Under the pieces are notes generated by a model. It did no database searches and was not told where the DNA came from. It was given only the letters and a program-made list of their open reading frames with translations. Shown one piece after another: positions 1-10,580 of a stretch of 64,000 nt of DNA. Numbering within the stretch: the first letter of the stretch is position 1; each line of letters starts with the position of its first letter. Origin of the DNA: Burkholderia sp. WP9 (lineage in GTDB: Bacteria > Pseudomonadota > Gammaproteobacteria > Burkholderiales > Burkholderiaceae); the NCBI RefSeq assembly GCF_900104795.1, contig NZ_FNTG01000001.1, forward strand, positions 620,001 to 684,000. Direction: 5' to 3'. The position numbers and the translations under genes were made by a program.

Positions 1-1
1 C

Positions 2-556
2 GGTCCGCAAAAGCTGAACTACATTCTCGGCATCACCAAGGCGTATTGCACACGCGTCGGCTCGGGCCCGTTCCCGAGCGAACTGTACGACGCGGACAAC
101 GCCGCCCGTCAGGAAGCGATCGGCCTCGAACTGGCCACCGTCGGCAAGGAATTCGGCTCGGTCACCGGCCGTCCGCGCCGCACCGGCTGGCTCGACGTCG
201 CCGCGCTGCGCCGTTCGATCCAGATCAACGGCGTGTCGGGTCTGTGCATGACCAAGCTCGACGTGCTCGACGGTCTGGACGAAGTGAAGCTGTGCGTCGG
301 CTACACGGTCGACGGCCAGCATGTCGACCTGCTGCCGCGTGGTTCGTCGGAAGTCGCGCGCTGCGTGCCAGTGTACGAAACCTTCGCGGGCTGGAAGGAA
401 AGCACGGTTGGTATCAAGGAATGGGACAAGCTGCCGGCGAACGCGCGTGCGTATCTGTCGCGCGTGCAGGAAGTCGCGGGCATTCCGATCGACATGGTGT
501 CGACCGGTCCGGATCGCGACGAAACCATTCTGCTTCGTCATCCGTTCAAGGTTTAA
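2..556 (+). CDS. purA: Adenylosuccinate synthetase, C-terminal part (partial at window start)
   Basis: This is the 3' part of PurA, the cytosolic enzyme that joins IMP and aspartate with GTP to give adenylosuccinate in AMP synthesis. The frame is open from base 2 and reads [15 protein letters not shown] followed by [12 protein letters not shown], the conserved C-terminal core of the family; downstream come the segments [11 protein letters not shown] and [13 protein letters not shown]. The start lies before the window. The next gene begins within 22 bases, so both are probably in one transcript that ends at the terminator at 1201-1229. Identification is secure. Confidence 0.97.
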   Translation, partial: GPQKLNYILGITKAYCTRVGSGPFPSELYDADNAARQEAIGLELATVGKEFGSVTGRPRRTGWLDVAALRRSIQINGVSGLCMTKLDVLDGLDEVKLCVGYTVDGQHVDLLPRGSSEVARCVPVYETFAGWKESTVGIKEWDKLPANARAYLSRVQEVAGIPIDMVSTGPDRDETILLRHPFKV

Positions 557-577
557 GCCATGGTGCAAGGTGTACCC

Positions 578-1150
578 ATGATTGCGATGAAAGATCCGCG
601 CAACGACGACAAGAACCTGTGGGTCGGCTGGGACGAGTATCACCGGCTGATCGAAATGCTCGCGTTGCAGGTGCACGAGTCGGGCTGGAAATTCGACAAG
701 ATCCTGTGCCTCGCGCGCGGCGGTTTGCGCGTCGGCGATCAGCTCTCGCGCATTTACGATCTGCCGCTGGCGATTCTTGCCACGAGTTCGTATCGTGAAG
801 CGGCCGGCACGGAGCAGGGCGAACTCGATATCGCGCAATACATCACCATGACGCGTGGCGAACTGCACGGCAACGTGCTGCTGGTCGACGACCTGGTGGA
901 TTCGGGCGTAACGCTCGCACGTGTTCAGCAGCATCTGAAAGAGCGTTATCCGGCGATCACCGCGGTGCGTTCGGCGGTGCTCTGGTACAAGGGCTGCTCG
1001 AAGGTGAAGCCCGACTACCACGTGCAGTATCTGCCCACCAATCCGTGGATTCATCAGCCGTTCGAGGAATGGGACACGGTTCGTCCGCACAACCTCGGCG
1101 CATGGATCAAGCGTGGCACGGCGCAAGCGCAGGAGTCGTCGGAGAAGTGA
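578..1150 (+). CDS. Phosphoribosyltransferase family protein
   Basis: A type I phosphoribosyltransferase of about 190 residues, of the xanthine/hypoxanthine type by family. The PRPP-binding loop VLLVDDLVDSGVTL lies near residues 100-113, and CLARGGLRVGD near the N-terminus is the second conserved loop. It immediately follows purA, an arrangement I associate with Burkholderia, and suggests purine salvage next to synthesis. Three in-frame ATGs exist (560, 578, 587). I chose 578 because AAGGTG sits five bases upstream; 560 also has an AAGG eight bases upstream and remains possible. The exact base substrate cannot be told from the sequence. Confidence 0.9.
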   Translation: MIAMKDPRNDDKNLWVGWDEYHRLIEMLALQVHESGWKFDKILCLARGGLRVGDQLSRIYDLPLAILATSSYREAAGTEQGELDIAQYITMTRGELHGNVLLVDDLVDSGVTLARVQQHLKERYPAITAVRSAVLWYKGCSKVKPDYHVQYLPTNPWIHQPFEEWDTVRPHNLGAWIKRGTAQAQESSEK

Positions 1151-1200
1151 TGCGAACTTCGGCGCCGAAATCGTTGCGTCGTCCCCCGCGTTGTCTCGCA

Positions 1201-1229
1201 AAACGGAGCTCATTGGGCTCCGTTTTTTT
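1201..1229 (+). terminator. Rho-independent terminator of the purA operon
   Basis: A perfect 9-bp stem AAACGGAGC/GCTCCGTTT is followed directly by a run of T. It lies 50 bases after the phosphoribosyltransferase stop codon. Confidence 0.9.
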
Positions 1230-1431
1230 ATGTGCGCGCCGTGCGCGCGTGCTTCGCAAACTGCGCATCGGCGATGCCGCTAATACGGCCCGCCCAGCAG
1301 ACGCGCCCATATCGCGGTGCTACACTTCGCGGACCATCTCGTGGTGTATCCACAACAAGCCGGGCGGCGTCAGGCGGGCAGTTTAGAATAGCGGTCGCTT
1401 TTTCGCCCAGGGAACGGATTTCCTCGCGTTT

Positions 1432-3318
1432 ATGACAGATAACAATCACGAGCACAAACAGCCTCTGCCTTCCCTCGCCATCGCTGCGATCGGAGTGGTA
1501 TTCGGCGATATCGGCACGAGCCCGTTGTACTCGCTGAAGGAAGCCTTTAGTCCATCCCACGGCATTCCGCTGACCGAGCAATCCATTCTGGGCGTGATCT
1601 CGCTGTTGTTCTGGGCGATCGTGATCGTGGTCGGCATCAAGTACGTGTTGTTCGTGATGCGCGCGGACAATAACGGCGAGGGCGGTGTTCTCGCGCTGAT
1701 GGCGCTGGCGCTGCGCTCGCTCGACGAGAAGTCGAAAATGGCCGGCTTGCTGATGATGCTCGGCATCTTCGGCGCCTGCATGTTCTATGGCGACGCGGTG
1801 ATCACGCCGGCCATTTCGGTGATCTCGGCCGTAGAAGGTCTGGAGATTGCGGCGCCAAATCTGTCGCATCTGGTGTTGCCGCTGACCATCGTGATCCTGA
1901 TATTGCTGTTCTGGATTCAGCGGCACGGCACGGCCATGGTCGGCCGCCTGTTCGGTCCGATCATGGTGCTGTGGTTCGTGGTGCTCGCGGCGCTCGGCCT
2001 GTGGCACATCCTGCAGTCGCCGAACGTGATCCGCGCGCTGAACCCGTACTACGCTTACAGCTTCATGGCCGCGCACGTGCTGCAGGCCTATGTGGTGCTC
2101 GGCTCGGTGGTGCTGGTGCTGACCGGCGCCGAAGCTTTGTACGCCGACATGGGCCACTTCGGCGCGAAGCCGATTCGCATGGCGTGGTACGTGCTCGTGA
2201 TGCCGTCGCTGGTGCTGAACTATTTCGGCCAGGGCGCGCTGCTCATGCACGATCCGAAAGCGATCGAAAATCCGTTCTTCCTGCTCGCGCCGGACTGGGC
2301 GTTGCTGCCGCTCGTGGTGCTGTCCACGGTCGCGACGGTGATTGCCTCACAGGCGGTGATTTCCGGTGCCTATTCGCTCACGAGCCAGGCGATCCAGCTC
2401 GGCTACGTGCCGCGTATGAAGATTCTGCACACGTCTGAATTGGCGATCGGCCAGATCTATGTGCCGGTGGTGAACTGGATGCTGCTGTTCATCATTCTGT
2501 GCATCGTGATTGCGTTCAAGAGTTCGGACAATCTCGCGGCCGCGTACGGTATCGCGGTGACGGCCACCATGGTGATCACCACGGTGCTCGCCTGCGTCGT
2601 GATGGTGAAAGTGTGGAACTGGAACAAGCTGCTGGTGGCGCTGATCATCGGCGTCTTCATGACGGTGGATCTGGGCTTTTTCGGCGCCAATCTGCTGAAG
2701 GTCGAGGAGGGCGGCTGGCTGCCGCTCGGCATCGGCGCGTTGCTTTTCTTCCTGCTGATGACCTGGTACAAGGGGCGCATGATCGTCAAGGAACGCACGG
2801 CGGCCGACGGTATTCCGCTCATGCCTTTCCTGCAGGGGCTGCTCGCGCATCCGCCGCATCGCGTATCGGGCACGGCGATCTATCTGACCGGCAGCGATTC
2901 GCTCGTGCCGGTGAGTCTGCTGCACAACCTGAAGCACAATAAGGTGCTGCACGAGCGCACCATTTTCCTGACCTTCGTGACGCGCGACATTCCGTACGTG
3001 AACGACGCGGAACGTGTGACGGTCAAGGATATCGACGGTGGCCTGTATCTCGTCAAGGCGGCCTACGGCTTCAACGAAACGCCGGACGTGAAGGCGGTGC
3101 TGCTCGAAGTCGGCCGCACGCATGACATGACTTTTGAATTGATGGACACGTCGTTCTTCCTCGCGCGCGAAACGGTGGTGCCGACGCAGTTGCCGGGCAT
3201 GTCGGTGTGGCGAGAGCGCGTGTTCGCGTGGATGCACCAGAATGCCGCGAAGCCGACGGACTTCTTCAGTATTCCGGCCAACCGGGTGGTGGAGTTGGGG
3301 ACGAAGATTGAGATCTGA
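1432..3318 (+). CDS. kup: Low-affinity potassium transport protein Kup
   Basis: An inner-membrane K+/H+ symporter of the KUP/HAK/KT family, 628 residues, the usual length. The N-terminus carries the family signature [17 protein letters not shown] near residue 21, followed by about twelve hydrophobic segments to residue 445 and a soluble C-terminal domain. The segment [17 protein letters not shown] is also diagnostic. It is a single transcription unit between two terminators. The ATG at 1432 is the first in frame before the signature; a clear Shine-Dalgarno sequence is not visible. Confidence 0.96.
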   Translation: MTDNNHEHKQPLPSLAIAAIGVVFGDIGTSPLYSLKEAFSPSHGIPLTEQSILGVISLLFWAIVIVVGIKYVLFVMRADNNGEGGVLALMALALRSLDEKSKMAGLLMMLGIFGACMFYGDAVITPAISVISAVEGLEIAAPNLSHLVLPLTIVILILLFWIQRHGTAMVGRLFGPIMVLWFVVLAALGLWHILQSPNVIRALNPYYAYSFMAAHVLQAYVVLGSVVLVLTGAEALYADMGHFGAKPIRMAWYVLVMPSLVLNYFGQGALLMHDPKAIENPFFLLAPDWALLPLVVLSTVATVIASQAVISGAYSLTSQAIQLGYVPRMKILHTSELAIGQIYVPVVNWMLLFIILCIVIAFKSSDNLAAAYGIAVTATMVITTVLACVVMVKVWNWNKLLVALIIGVFMTVDLGFFGANLLKVEEGGWLPLGIGALLFFLLMTWYKGRMIVKERTAADGIPLMPFLQGLLAHPPHRVSGTAIYLTGSDSLVPVSLLHNLKHNKVLHERTIFLTFVTRDIPYVNDAERVTVKDIDGGLYLVKAAYGFNETPDVKAVLLEVGRTHDMTFELMDTSFFLARETVVPTQLPGMSVWRERVFAWMHQNAAKPTDFFSIPANRVVELGTKIEI

Positions 3319-3360
3319 CGGTCGCCGTTGATTCATGAACGCCCCAGATGCCGGGGCAAA

Positions 3361-3393
3361 AAAAAATACCCACGCGAATGCGTGGGTTTTTTT
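3361..3393. terminator. Bidirectional terminator between kup and tex
   Basis: The stem ACCCACGC/GCGTGGGT with loop GAAT is flanked by an A-run on the left and a T-run on the right. It can therefore end transcription of kup from the left and of tex from the right. Confidence 0.88.
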
Positions 3394-3512
3394 ATGTGCC
3401 GCATGTTCGGCTGAGTCAAATTGCGCAGTGCTCTGCACCGCGGTTTACCGTGCTCGACAAGCGCAACGTGCACTACAAGCGCATGAAAAAATCACGCGCT
3501 TAACCAGCGATC

Positions 3513-5855
3513 TTACTTCTGCTTGAGCTTGGCGAATGCAGCCGCCATCGCGCCGCCTGCTTCTGGTTCACGTGAACGCTGTTGCGGCGCACCGCGTGCG
3601 CCGCCTGAGCGACCCGCGCCGCGATCCTGCTGGGCACCACCGCCGCTGCGCGCCGAAGCCGCACCGACTTCGTCGTCCATGCGCATGGTCAGCGCAATAC
3701 GCTGACGCTTCACGTCGACTTCGAGCACCTTCACTTTGACGATCTGGCCGGCCTTGACGACTTCGTGCGGGTCCTTGATAAACTTCGTCGACATAGCCGA
3801 TACGTGCACCAGACCGTCCTGATGCACGCCGATGTCGATGAACGCGCCGAACGCCGCCACGTTCGTCACGACGCCTTCGAGCACCATACCCGGCGTCAGG
3901 TCGCTGACCTTCTCGACGCCTTCGCGGAAGGTCGCCGTCTTGAACTCGGGACGCGGATCGCGGCCCGGCTTTTCGAGTTCGAGCAGAATGTCGCGCACGG
4001 TCGGCAGGCCGAAACGATCGTCGACGAATTCCGCGGGCGACAGGCCGCGCAACGCGTCGCGGTTGCCCAGCACTTCGCCGACGTGCTTGCTGATTTTCGC
4101 GAGCATGCGTTCGACGACCGGATACGCTTCCGGGTGAACCGACGAGCGGTCGAGCGGATTCTCGCCATTGTTGATGCGCAGGAACCCGGCTGCCTGCTCG
4201 AACGTCTTGTCGCCCAGACGCGGCACCTTGCGCAAATGTTCGCGCGACGGGAACGGTCCGTTCGCATCGCGATAATCGACGATGTTGCGCGCCAGCGTGG
4301 CATTCAGACCCGAGACGCGGGCGAGCAGGGCGACGGACGCCGTGTTCGCATCCACGCCGACGGCGTTTACGCAGTCTTCGACCACGGCATCCAGCGAACG
4401 GGCCAGTTCGCGCTGGTTCACGTCGTGCTGATACTGGCCGACGCCGATCGCCTTCGGTTCGATCTTCACGAGTTCCGCGAGCGGATCCTGCAAACGGCGC
4501 GCGATCGACACCGCGCCGCGCAGCGACACGTCCATGTCGGGGAATTCCTTCGCCGCGAGTTCGGAGGCGGAGTACACCGACGCGCCGGCTTCGGACACTA
4601 CGATCTTCTGCAGCTTGAATTCCGGATGACGCGCGATCAGTTCGCTCGCAAGCTTGTCCGTTTCACGCGACGCCGTGCCGTTGCCGATGCTGATCAGTTC
4701 GGCCTGCGTCTGCGCGCAGAGGCGCGCGAGTTTCGCGATCGAGCCGTCCCAGTCGCGGCGCGGCTCGTGCGGATAGATCACGTCGGTGGCGAGCACCTTG
4801 CCGGTTCGGTCAACCACGGCGACCTTCACGCCGGTGCGCATGCCCGGGTCGAGGCCGATCACGGCCTTCGGTCCGGCGGGCGCGGCCAGCAGCAGGTCCT
4901 TCAGATTGCGCGCGAACACGCGGATCGCTTCGTGCTCGGCTTCGTCGCGCAGATTGGTCAGCAGTTCGTTTTCGATGTGCGGCTGTACCTTCACGCGCCA
5001 GCACCAGCGGCACACGTCGGAGAGCCACTTGTCGGCCGGACGGTTCTGATTGGCGATACCGAAGTGGCGCGCGATCAGCGCTTCGCCCGGATGCGGCACC
5101 TGCGCGTCGAGTTCCTCACCGAGGCCCAGCTTGACCATCAGCACGCCCGCATTGCGGCCGCGGAACAGCGCCAGCGCGCGATGCGACGGCACGGTGCGGA
5201 TGGTTTCCGCATAGTCGTAGTAGTCGCGGAATTTTTCTTCTTCGGCGTTTTCCTTGCCTTCCACCACTTTCGACGACACCACGCCCTGATTGAACAGGTA
5301 ATCGCGCAGCTTGCCGAGCAACTCGGCGGTTTCGCCGAACTGTTCGGAGAGAATGTCGCGTGCGCCGTCGAGCGCGGCCTTGACGTCGGCGACGCCTTTT
5401 TCGGCGTCCACGTAGGCGGCGGCTTCGGTTTGCGGGTCGAGCAGCGGATTGGCGAGGAGCGCGTCGGCGAGCGGCTGCAGGCCGGCTTCACGAGCGATCT
5501 GCGCGCGTGTGCGGCGCTTAGGCTTGTACGGGAGATACAGGTCTTCCAGCACCTGCTTGCTGTCGGCGCCTTCGATCGCCGCGCGCAGCTCGTCGGTGAG
5601 CTTGCCCTGTTCGTCGATGCTGGCGATGATCGCGGCGCGCCGGTCTTCCAGCTCGCGCAGATACAGCAGGCGTTCCTCGAGGTTACGCAGTTGCGTGTCG
5701 TCGAGATTGTCGGTCACTTCCTTACGGTAGCGGGCGATGAACGGAACAGTCGCTCCTTCGTCGAGAAGTTGCACCGCGGCCGCGACCTGGCGCGGCTGGA
5801 CGGACAGTTCGGCGGCGATGCGCTGTACGATCTTGAGTGCTACGGTTTCCGTCAT
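3513..5855 (-). CDS. tex: Tex-type RNA-binding transcriptional accessory protein
   Basis: A 780-residue Tex protein, a conserved cytosolic nucleic-acid-binding factor linked to transcription. In order it shows an N-terminal helical domain with [15 protein letters not shown] near residue 32, a YqgF/RNase H-like fold starting at [18 protein letters not shown] near residue 334, helix-hairpin-helix repeats around 490-560, and an S1 RNA-binding domain around 650-725 ([19 protein letters not shown]). A Gly/Arg/Ala-rich tail follows. The ATG at 5855 gives [17 protein letters not shown], the expected N-terminus. It is monocistronic as far as can be seen. Confidence 0.96.
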   Translation of the reverse strand: MTETVALKIVQRIAAELSVQPRQVAAAVQLLDEGATVPFIARYRKEVTDNLDDTQLRNLEERLLYLRELEDRRAAIIASIDEQGKLTDELRAAIEGADSKQVLEDLYLPYKPKRRTRAQIAREAGLQPLADALLANPLLDPQTEAAAYVDAEKGVADVKAALDGARDILSEQFGETAELLGKLRDYLFNQGVVSSKVVEGKENAEEEKFRDYYDYAETIRTVPSHRALALFRGRNAGVLMVKLGLGEELDAQVPHPGEALIARHFGIANQNRPADKWLSDVCRWCWRVKVQPHIENELLTNLRDEAEHEAIRVFARNLKDLLLAAPAGPKAVIGLDPGMRTGVKVAVVDRTGKVLATDVIYPHEPRRDWDGSIAKLARLCAQTQAELISIGNGTASRETDKLASELIARHPEFKLQKIVVSEAGASVYSASELAAKEFPDMDVSLRGAVSIARRLQDPLAELVKIEPKAIGVGQYQHDVNQRELARSLDAVVEDCVNAVGVDANTASVALLARVSGLNATLARNIVDYRDANGPFPSREHLRKVPRLGDKTFEQAAGFLRINNGENPLDRSSVHPEAYPVVERMLAKISKHVGEVLGNRDALRGLSPAEFVDDRFGLPTVRDILLELEKPGRDPRPEFKTATFREGVEKVSDLTPGMVLEGVVTNVAAFGAFIDIGVHQDGLVHVSAMSTKFIKDPHEVVKAGQIVKVKVLEVDVKRQRIALTMRMDDEVGAASARSGGGAQQDRGAGRSGGARGAPQQRSREPEAGGAMAAAFAKLKQK

Positions 5856-6197
5856 AAGGTCTTGGTGTTCCTGCGGACTCAGTTCAGGGGCCGCGCGCTA
5901 ACCGCACATGTGGGCACGTTAGGGCAAATGAGGCACGTGGGGCACGTCCGGGCTCGCCGGGCGTGCGCGCTGCGACCAGGTTGCTGGAGCGGGGCATTTT
6001 GCCATAAATGCAAAAGGGCTCAACCGCAGGGTGATAGAATTTCGGGCATGTTCCGCTGACCCTCTACGACGTTGCCGATCTCCTTGTCCCTCAACCGCCT
6101 GGGCTCCCGCTTGGTCTCTCGCTTGACACCGCGCTTGGCATCGCGCTTGACTCCATTGCCGCCGTTTTTATCGTCGCGTTTCTTATCGCGCTCGCTG

Positions 6198-7253
6198 ATG
6201 CGTTCCGTGCTGCGTTCCATGCCGCATTTTTCGGCGCGTACGTTGCGCTCACCGCTCGGCTCGCTCGTGGCGGCTTCGCGCCCGGTGTTCAGGTCCGCGT
6301 TCCTTTCTAATGGCGTATTGCTCGCGTCGTGTGCGTCGTGCGTTCTCGCCACCGCGCTGGCCGCGCCCCTTCCGGCGATGGCTCAGTCCGTGCTGCCGGC
6401 AAGCAGCAGCGCCGCGCGGCCCGCGGGCGCGCTCGCCCCGGCCGCTGCGTCGGGCGTGGGGGCCATGAGCGCCACGAATGCGCAGGGCGGGACGAACGCC
6501 GGCGGTACGGACAGCGCCGGCAATGCGGCCTCGCCGAACAGTGGCTTCGACGCCCGGCAGAAAGTCCTGGATCAGCGCACGGAGGAGAACAACTATCGCT
6601 ATGGCGTCGCGGAACACGACTGCTACAGCAAGTTCTTCGTCAACTACTGCCTGAACAAGGCGCGCGACAGCATGCGCTCGGTGCAGGCCGACATCCGCAA
6701 GGAACAACTTGCGCTCGACGGTGAGCAGCGCACGCAGCGTGCCCGCGACCGTGACGAGCAGGCCGCGCTCAAGCGTGCCCAGGAAGAAGCGGGCGCGCCG
6801 CAACGCGCCGCCGAAGACGCGCGCAACGCGCAGGCATACCAGGACAAGCAGCGCCAGCATCAGCTCGATCAGGCGCAGCGCGCCGCCGAGGCGCCGCAGC
6901 GCAGCGCGAATGAGCAGGCCTATCAGCAGAAGCAGCGTCAGCATGCGCTGGATCAGGCGCAGCGCGGCGTCAGCCCGTCGCAGGCCGCCGCCAACCAGCA
7001 GGCGTACGATCAGAAGCAGGCCGACTTCCAACGCAAGCTCGACGAGGCGCGTGCGCAAGGTGCGCAGAAGGCGCAGGAGCGCGTGCAGAAGCAGCAGAGC
7101 TTCGAGAAGAAGCAGGCCGACGCGGCGCAGCACAAGGCCGATGTGGAAGCGCGTCAGAAGCAGGCGGCGGAGAAAGCCGAGCAGAAACGTCAGGACGCGT
7201 TGAAACAGCAGCAGCTCGAAGAGCAGCAAAAGCAGCAGCAACAACAGCAGTAA
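6198..7253 (+). CDS. Secreted Gln/Ala-rich coiled-coil protein, function unknown
   Basis: The product has a long basic N-terminus, a hydrophobic segment (GVLLASCASCVLATALAA) and a signal-peptidase-like site PAMAQS, so it is probably exported to the periplasm. A conserved-looking core with cysteines (EHDCYSKFFVNYCLNKARD) follows. The C-terminal half is a charged coiled coil with about 30-residue degenerate repeats of the form QAY-x-x-KQRQH-x-LDQAQR and ends in poly-Gln. The frame is open further 5' to a TTG at 6072; ATG 6198 or 6219 are the likelier starts. Possibly an envelope structural or scaffolding protein; no domain is recognised. Confidence 0.7.
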   Translation: MRSVLRSMPHFSARTLRSPLGSLVAASRPVFRSAFLSNGVLLASCASCVLATALAAPLPAMAQSVLPASSSAARPAGALAPAAASGVGAMSATNAQGGTNAGGTDSAGNAASPNSGFDARQKVLDQRTEENNYRYGVAEHDCYSKFFVNYCLNKARDSMRSVQADIRKEQLALDGEQRTQRARDRDEQAALKRAQEEAGAPQRAAEDARNAQAYQDKQRQHQLDQAQRAAEAPQRSANEQAYQQKQRQHALDQAQRGVSPSQAAANQQAYDQKQADFQRKLDEARAQGAQKAQERVQKQQSFEKKQADAAQHKADVEARQKQAAEKAEQKRQDALKQQQLEEQQKQQQQQQ

Positions 7254-7380
7254 GCGTGCTGGAATGGGCCCTGAGCGTGTGTGGCAGGGCCGTAGTCGCC
7301 GTAATGCGTTTTAAGCCGGACAGCAACCTCAGGTATCGGGCTGCACACGCCGCCCGCTCCGTAGACGAGAGGAGGCGAGT

Positions 7381-7599
7381 ATGCGCGATCAACATCACGT
7401 CATCAACGCGGACACACTTCGCGACCGTATTCTGCAACTGGAATCGGAGCATAGTGGGCTCGATCGCCTGATCGACCGAATGTCGGATGAGCCCGGCATC
7501 GACGACTTCGAGTTGCAGCGCCTGAAAAAGCGCAAACTCAAAGTCAAGGACACCATCATCTTGCTGCAGTTGCAGCTCGAACCGGACGCACGCGCCTGA
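7381..7599 (+). CDS. YdcH/DUF465 family small protein
   Basis: A 72-residue helical protein of the DUF465 (YdcH) type, with the pattern LESEHSGLDRLIDRM, then LQRLKKRKLKVKDTI. AGGAGG lies seven bases before the ATG, which fixes the start. Members are small cytosolic proteins of unknown function. The dinG gene follows at about 50 bases, so the two may be cotranscribed. Confidence 0.88.
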   Translation: MRDQHHVINADTLRDRILQLESEHSGLDRLIDRMSDEPGIDDFELQRLKKRKLKVKDTIILLQLQLEPDARA

Positions 7600-7645
7600 G
7601 TTCGCGGCCTGGCAGGCGCCGGGCGCGCGCCGCGCGAGCCGGACT

Positions 7646-9916
7646 TTGCAGGAAACGCTTGCCTTGAATTCACCGCTTGAAACTTCATCCCGTGCCACGC
7701 CGGGCGACGACGCAGCCGGAGCCAATGCGCCGGCGCCGCGTCCTGTCGCGTCCGCACTGAGCGCGTCGCTGAATCCGCGCCGCGTCGTTGAACTGGACGA
7801 GATCTTCGCCGACAACGGCTTGCTGGCCCGTCAGATCGACGGCTACCGCTCGCGGGCGTCGCAGATCGAAATGTCGCGCGCCGTGGCTGCGGCCATGGAA
7901 GCGTCGGGCCGCGCAATGCCCGAGCCCGCGATGTTCGAGGCGCAGAAGCGTCCGGCACGGCGTCTGCAGGCACCGGGCGCGGACGCCACCGCCGAGGCTG
8001 CGGAGAGCGCCGAATCGGGCGGGCTCGACGGCAGCGAAAACACGCTGATCGTCGAAGCGGGTACAGGCACGGGCAAGACCTACGCGTATCTCGTGCCGGC
8101 CATGCTGTGGGGCGGCAAGGTGATCGTCTCCACCGGCACGAAGCATCTGCAGGACCAGCTCTTTCAGCGCGATATTCCGACCGTGCGCGATGCGCTCGCG
8201 GTGCCGGTATCGGTCGCCATGCTCAAGGGCCGCGCGAATTACCTGTGCCACTACTATCTGCAGCGCACCGCGGATAACGGCCGTCTGCCGTCGCGCCAGG
8301 AAACCTCGTATCTGCAGGATATCGTGCGTTTCGCGAAGATCACGCGCACTGGCGACAAGGCTGAACTCGCCAGCGTGCCCGAAACGGCGGCGGTGTGGTC
8401 GATGGTCACGTCGACGCGCGAAAACTGTCTCGGCCAGGAGTGTCCGCATTACAAGGACTGCTTCGTAATGCAGGCGCGCCGCGAGGCGCAGCAGGCGGAT
8501 ATCGTGGTGGTCAACCACCATCTCTTTTTCGCCGACATCATGTTGCGCGATACGGGCATGGCGGAACTGCTGCCCACCGCCAACACCATCATTTTCGACG
8601 AAGCGCATCAGTTGCCCGAAACGGCGACGCTCTTTTTCGGCGAGACGCTTTCGACCACGCAGTTTCTCGAGCTTGCTCGCGATTCGGTGGCCGAAGGTTT
8701 GGGCCATGCGCGTGAAACGGTCGACTGGGTCACGCTGGGCTCGACGCTCGAACGCGCAGCGCGCGACGTCCGGCTCGCGTTCAAGGAAGACTCGGTGCGC
8801 CTGTCGATCGGCCAGTTGCCGGACGACCACCCGCTGTTCCCCGCGCTCGAAACGCTCGAAACCGAACTCGACGCGCTCGCGTCCGCGCTGGCGGGTCAGG
8901 CCGAGCGCGCTGAATCGATCGGCGCGTGTCTGCGCCGTGCGCGCGAACTGCAGGGTGTGCTCGCCGGCTGGACTACGCCGCCCACGCAGACCGAGCGCGA
9001 GGCCGCCGACGCCGCTTCGGCCGACGGTAAGGCCGAGCGCGCCGACCCGAATGAAAAGGTGCGCTGGATCGAAGTCTTCTCGCATACCGTGCAGTTGCAC
9101 GAAACGCCATTGTCGGTTGCGCCGATCTTTGCGAAGCAGCGCGCCGGCGTGCCGCGTGCGTGGATCTTCACGTCGGCCACGTTGTCGGTGCGCGGCGATT
9201 TCACGCACTACGCCGCGCAAATGGGCCTGAACGCGAAACGTTCCATGACGTTGCCCAGTCCCTTCGATTATCCGACTCAGGGGCTGCTGTACGTGCCGCG
9301 CAATTTGCCGCAGCCGTCCTCGCCGATGTTCACCGACGCCGTGTTCGACGCCGCGTTGCCGGCGATCGAGGCATCGGGCGGCGGCGTCTTCATGTTGTGC
9401 ACGACGCTGCGCGCCGTGGACCGCATCTCAGCCAAGCTGCGCGACACGATCGAAGCGCGTGGCTGGGACTATCCGCTGCTCGTGCAGGGCGATGCAAGCC
9501 GCACCGAATTGCTGGATCGTTTCCGGTCTTACGGCAACGCGATTCTGGTGGGCAGTCAGAGCTTCTGGGAAGGGGTGGACGTGCGCGGCGACGCATTGTC
9601 GCTGGTAGTGATCGACAAGCTGCCGTTTGCGCCGCCCGACGATCCTGTTCTGTCCGCACGTCTCGACGCGCTGACCAAGAAAGGCTTGAGCCCGTTCGCC
9701 GTGCATCAGTTGCCGCAGGCCGTGATTACGCTGAAGCAGGGTGCGGGGCGCCTGATTCGCGCTGAGACCGATCGAGGCGTGCTGATGATCTGCGACACGC
9801 GTCTCGTCGATAAACCGTATGGACGCCGTATCTGGCAGAGCCTGCCGCCATTTAAACGCACACGTGAGATCGAAGTCGTGCGCGAGTTCTTTGAAGAGAA
9901 TCAAACAGCGGGTTAA
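7646..9916 (+). CDS. dinG: ATP-dependent DNA helicase of the DinG/YoaA (XPD-like) family
   Basis: A superfamily 2 helicase with an iron-sulphur cluster, acting 5' to 3' on damaged or R-loop-containing DNA by family knowledge. Walker A EAGTGTGKT lies near residue 137, the DEAH box IIFDEAHQLP near 310, and the cluster cysteines in YLCHYYLQ and NCLGQECPHYKDC. The C-terminal helicase motifs include QGAGRLIR. A 30-residue Ala/Glu-rich insert precedes Walker A. No ATG exists near the N-terminus: translation should start at TTG 7646 or TTG 7664; the latter has AGGAAA eight bases upstream. A bidirectional terminator follows. Confidence 0.93.
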   Translation: MQETLALNSPLETSSRATPGDDAAGANAPAPRPVASALSASLNPRRVVELDEIFADNGLLARQIDGYRSRASQIEMSRAVAAAMEASGRAMPEPAMFEAQKRPARRLQAPGADATAEAAESAESGGLDGSENTLIVEAGTGTGKTYAYLVPAMLWGGKVIVSTGTKHLQDQLFQRDIPTVRDALAVPVSVAMLKGRANYLCHYYLQRTADNGRLPSRQETSYLQDIVRFAKITRTGDKAELASVPETAAVWSMVTSTRENCLGQECPHYKDCFVMQARREAQQADIVVVNHHLFFADIMLRDTGMAELLPTANTIIFDEAHQLPETATLFFGETLSTTQFLELARDSVAEGLGHARETVDWVTLGSTLERAARDVRLAFKEDSVRLSIGQLPDDHPLFPALETLETELDALASALAGQAERAESIGACLRRARELQGVLAGWTTPPTQTEREAADAASADGKAERADPNEKVRWIEVFSHTVQLHETPLSVAPIFAKQRAGVPRAWIFTSATLSVRGDFTHYAAQMGLNAKRSMTLPSPFDYPTQGLLYVPRNLPQPSSPMFTDAVFDAALPAIEASGGGVFMLCTTLRAVDRISAKLRDTIEARGWDYPLLVQGDASRTELLDRFRSYGNAILVGSQSFWEGVDVRGDALSLVVIDKLPFAPPDDPVLSARLDALTKKGLSPFAVHQLPQAVITLKQGAGRLIRAETDRGVLMICDTRLVDKPYGRRIWQSLPPFKRTREIEVVREFFEENQTAG

Positions 9917-9968
9917 TAAGCCAATCGGAATCAATGAGCGCCGTTGTAAAAAGCGGCGCTTAAATGAC

Positions 9969-10005
9969 AAAACGCCACGGATGTGAATCCGTGGCGTTTT
10001 GCTTT
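9969..10005. terminator. Bidirectional terminator between dinG and the Ala-rich lipoprotein gene
   Basis: A 13-bp stem starts AAAACGCCACGG and pairs with CCGTGGCGTTTT across a short loop. A-rich and T-rich ends on both sides fit use by both convergent genes. Confidence 0.85.
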
Positions 10006-10072
10006 ACTGCCCGGGAAACCGCGAAGATTTCCCGATGCAGTTTTCGCCCAGAGGCGAACCCTATGCAGCAGC

Positions 10073-10348
10073 TTACTGGCTTGCGCCCGAAGCCGGAGCA
10101 GCAGCCGAAGCAGCAGCGTCCGAAGCAGCAGCGCTTGCGTCCGAAGCAGCGGTCGTAGCCGAAGCAGCAGCGTCGCTCGCAGCAGCAGCAGCACCCGAAG
10201 CAGCAGCAGCCGAATCCGAAGCTGCAGCAGCCGGTGCCGAAGCAGCAGCTGCGTCGCTAGCCGGGGCAGCGGCTTGGTCGTTGCTCTTGTTGCATGCAGC
10301 CAGTGCCACAGCTGCCAACAGGGATGCTACGAGGAGGGATTTCTTCAT
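10073..10348 (-). CDS. Small alanine-rich lipoprotein
   Basis: A 91-residue protein starting MKKSLLVASLLAAVALAAC, a type II signal peptide with a lipobox ending in Cys. The mature part is almost only Ala, Ser and Asp repeats (ASDAAA-like). It is predicted to be lipid-anchored in the envelope. The ATG has AAGGA seven bases upstream; an in-frame GTG two codons earlier is less likely. Such proteins are common in Burkholderia and have no assigned function. Confidence 0.82.
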   Translation of the reverse strand: MKKSLLVASLLAAVALAACNKSNDQAAAPASDAAAASAPAAAASDSAAAASGAAAAASDAAASATTAASDASAAASDAAASAAAPASGASQ

Positions 10349-10580
10349 GATCACGTCCTTTTATGGTTTAAAGGTAAGCAACAGCGCAAAATAAAACCGG
10401 TAATGTGCTCCAACACCGACCTGGGCCGCTGGTGGAGACGCTCTTTTGACGAGCTGGAATCTTCCCTACGGCTTGGGCGGAAATTATATGCACTTTCGTA
10501 CTGACAATCCATAAATCCGGGGTCAATACGTTGTCTTTCTCATACAAAATTTCACTGTACGGTATAGCAGGTAGGCGGAG

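Noticed and set aside
3765..6059. 764-aa open frame antisense to tex
   Set aside because: It mirrors the codon bias of tex, is Arg/His/Ala-rich with no domain, and tex itself is a clear family member.
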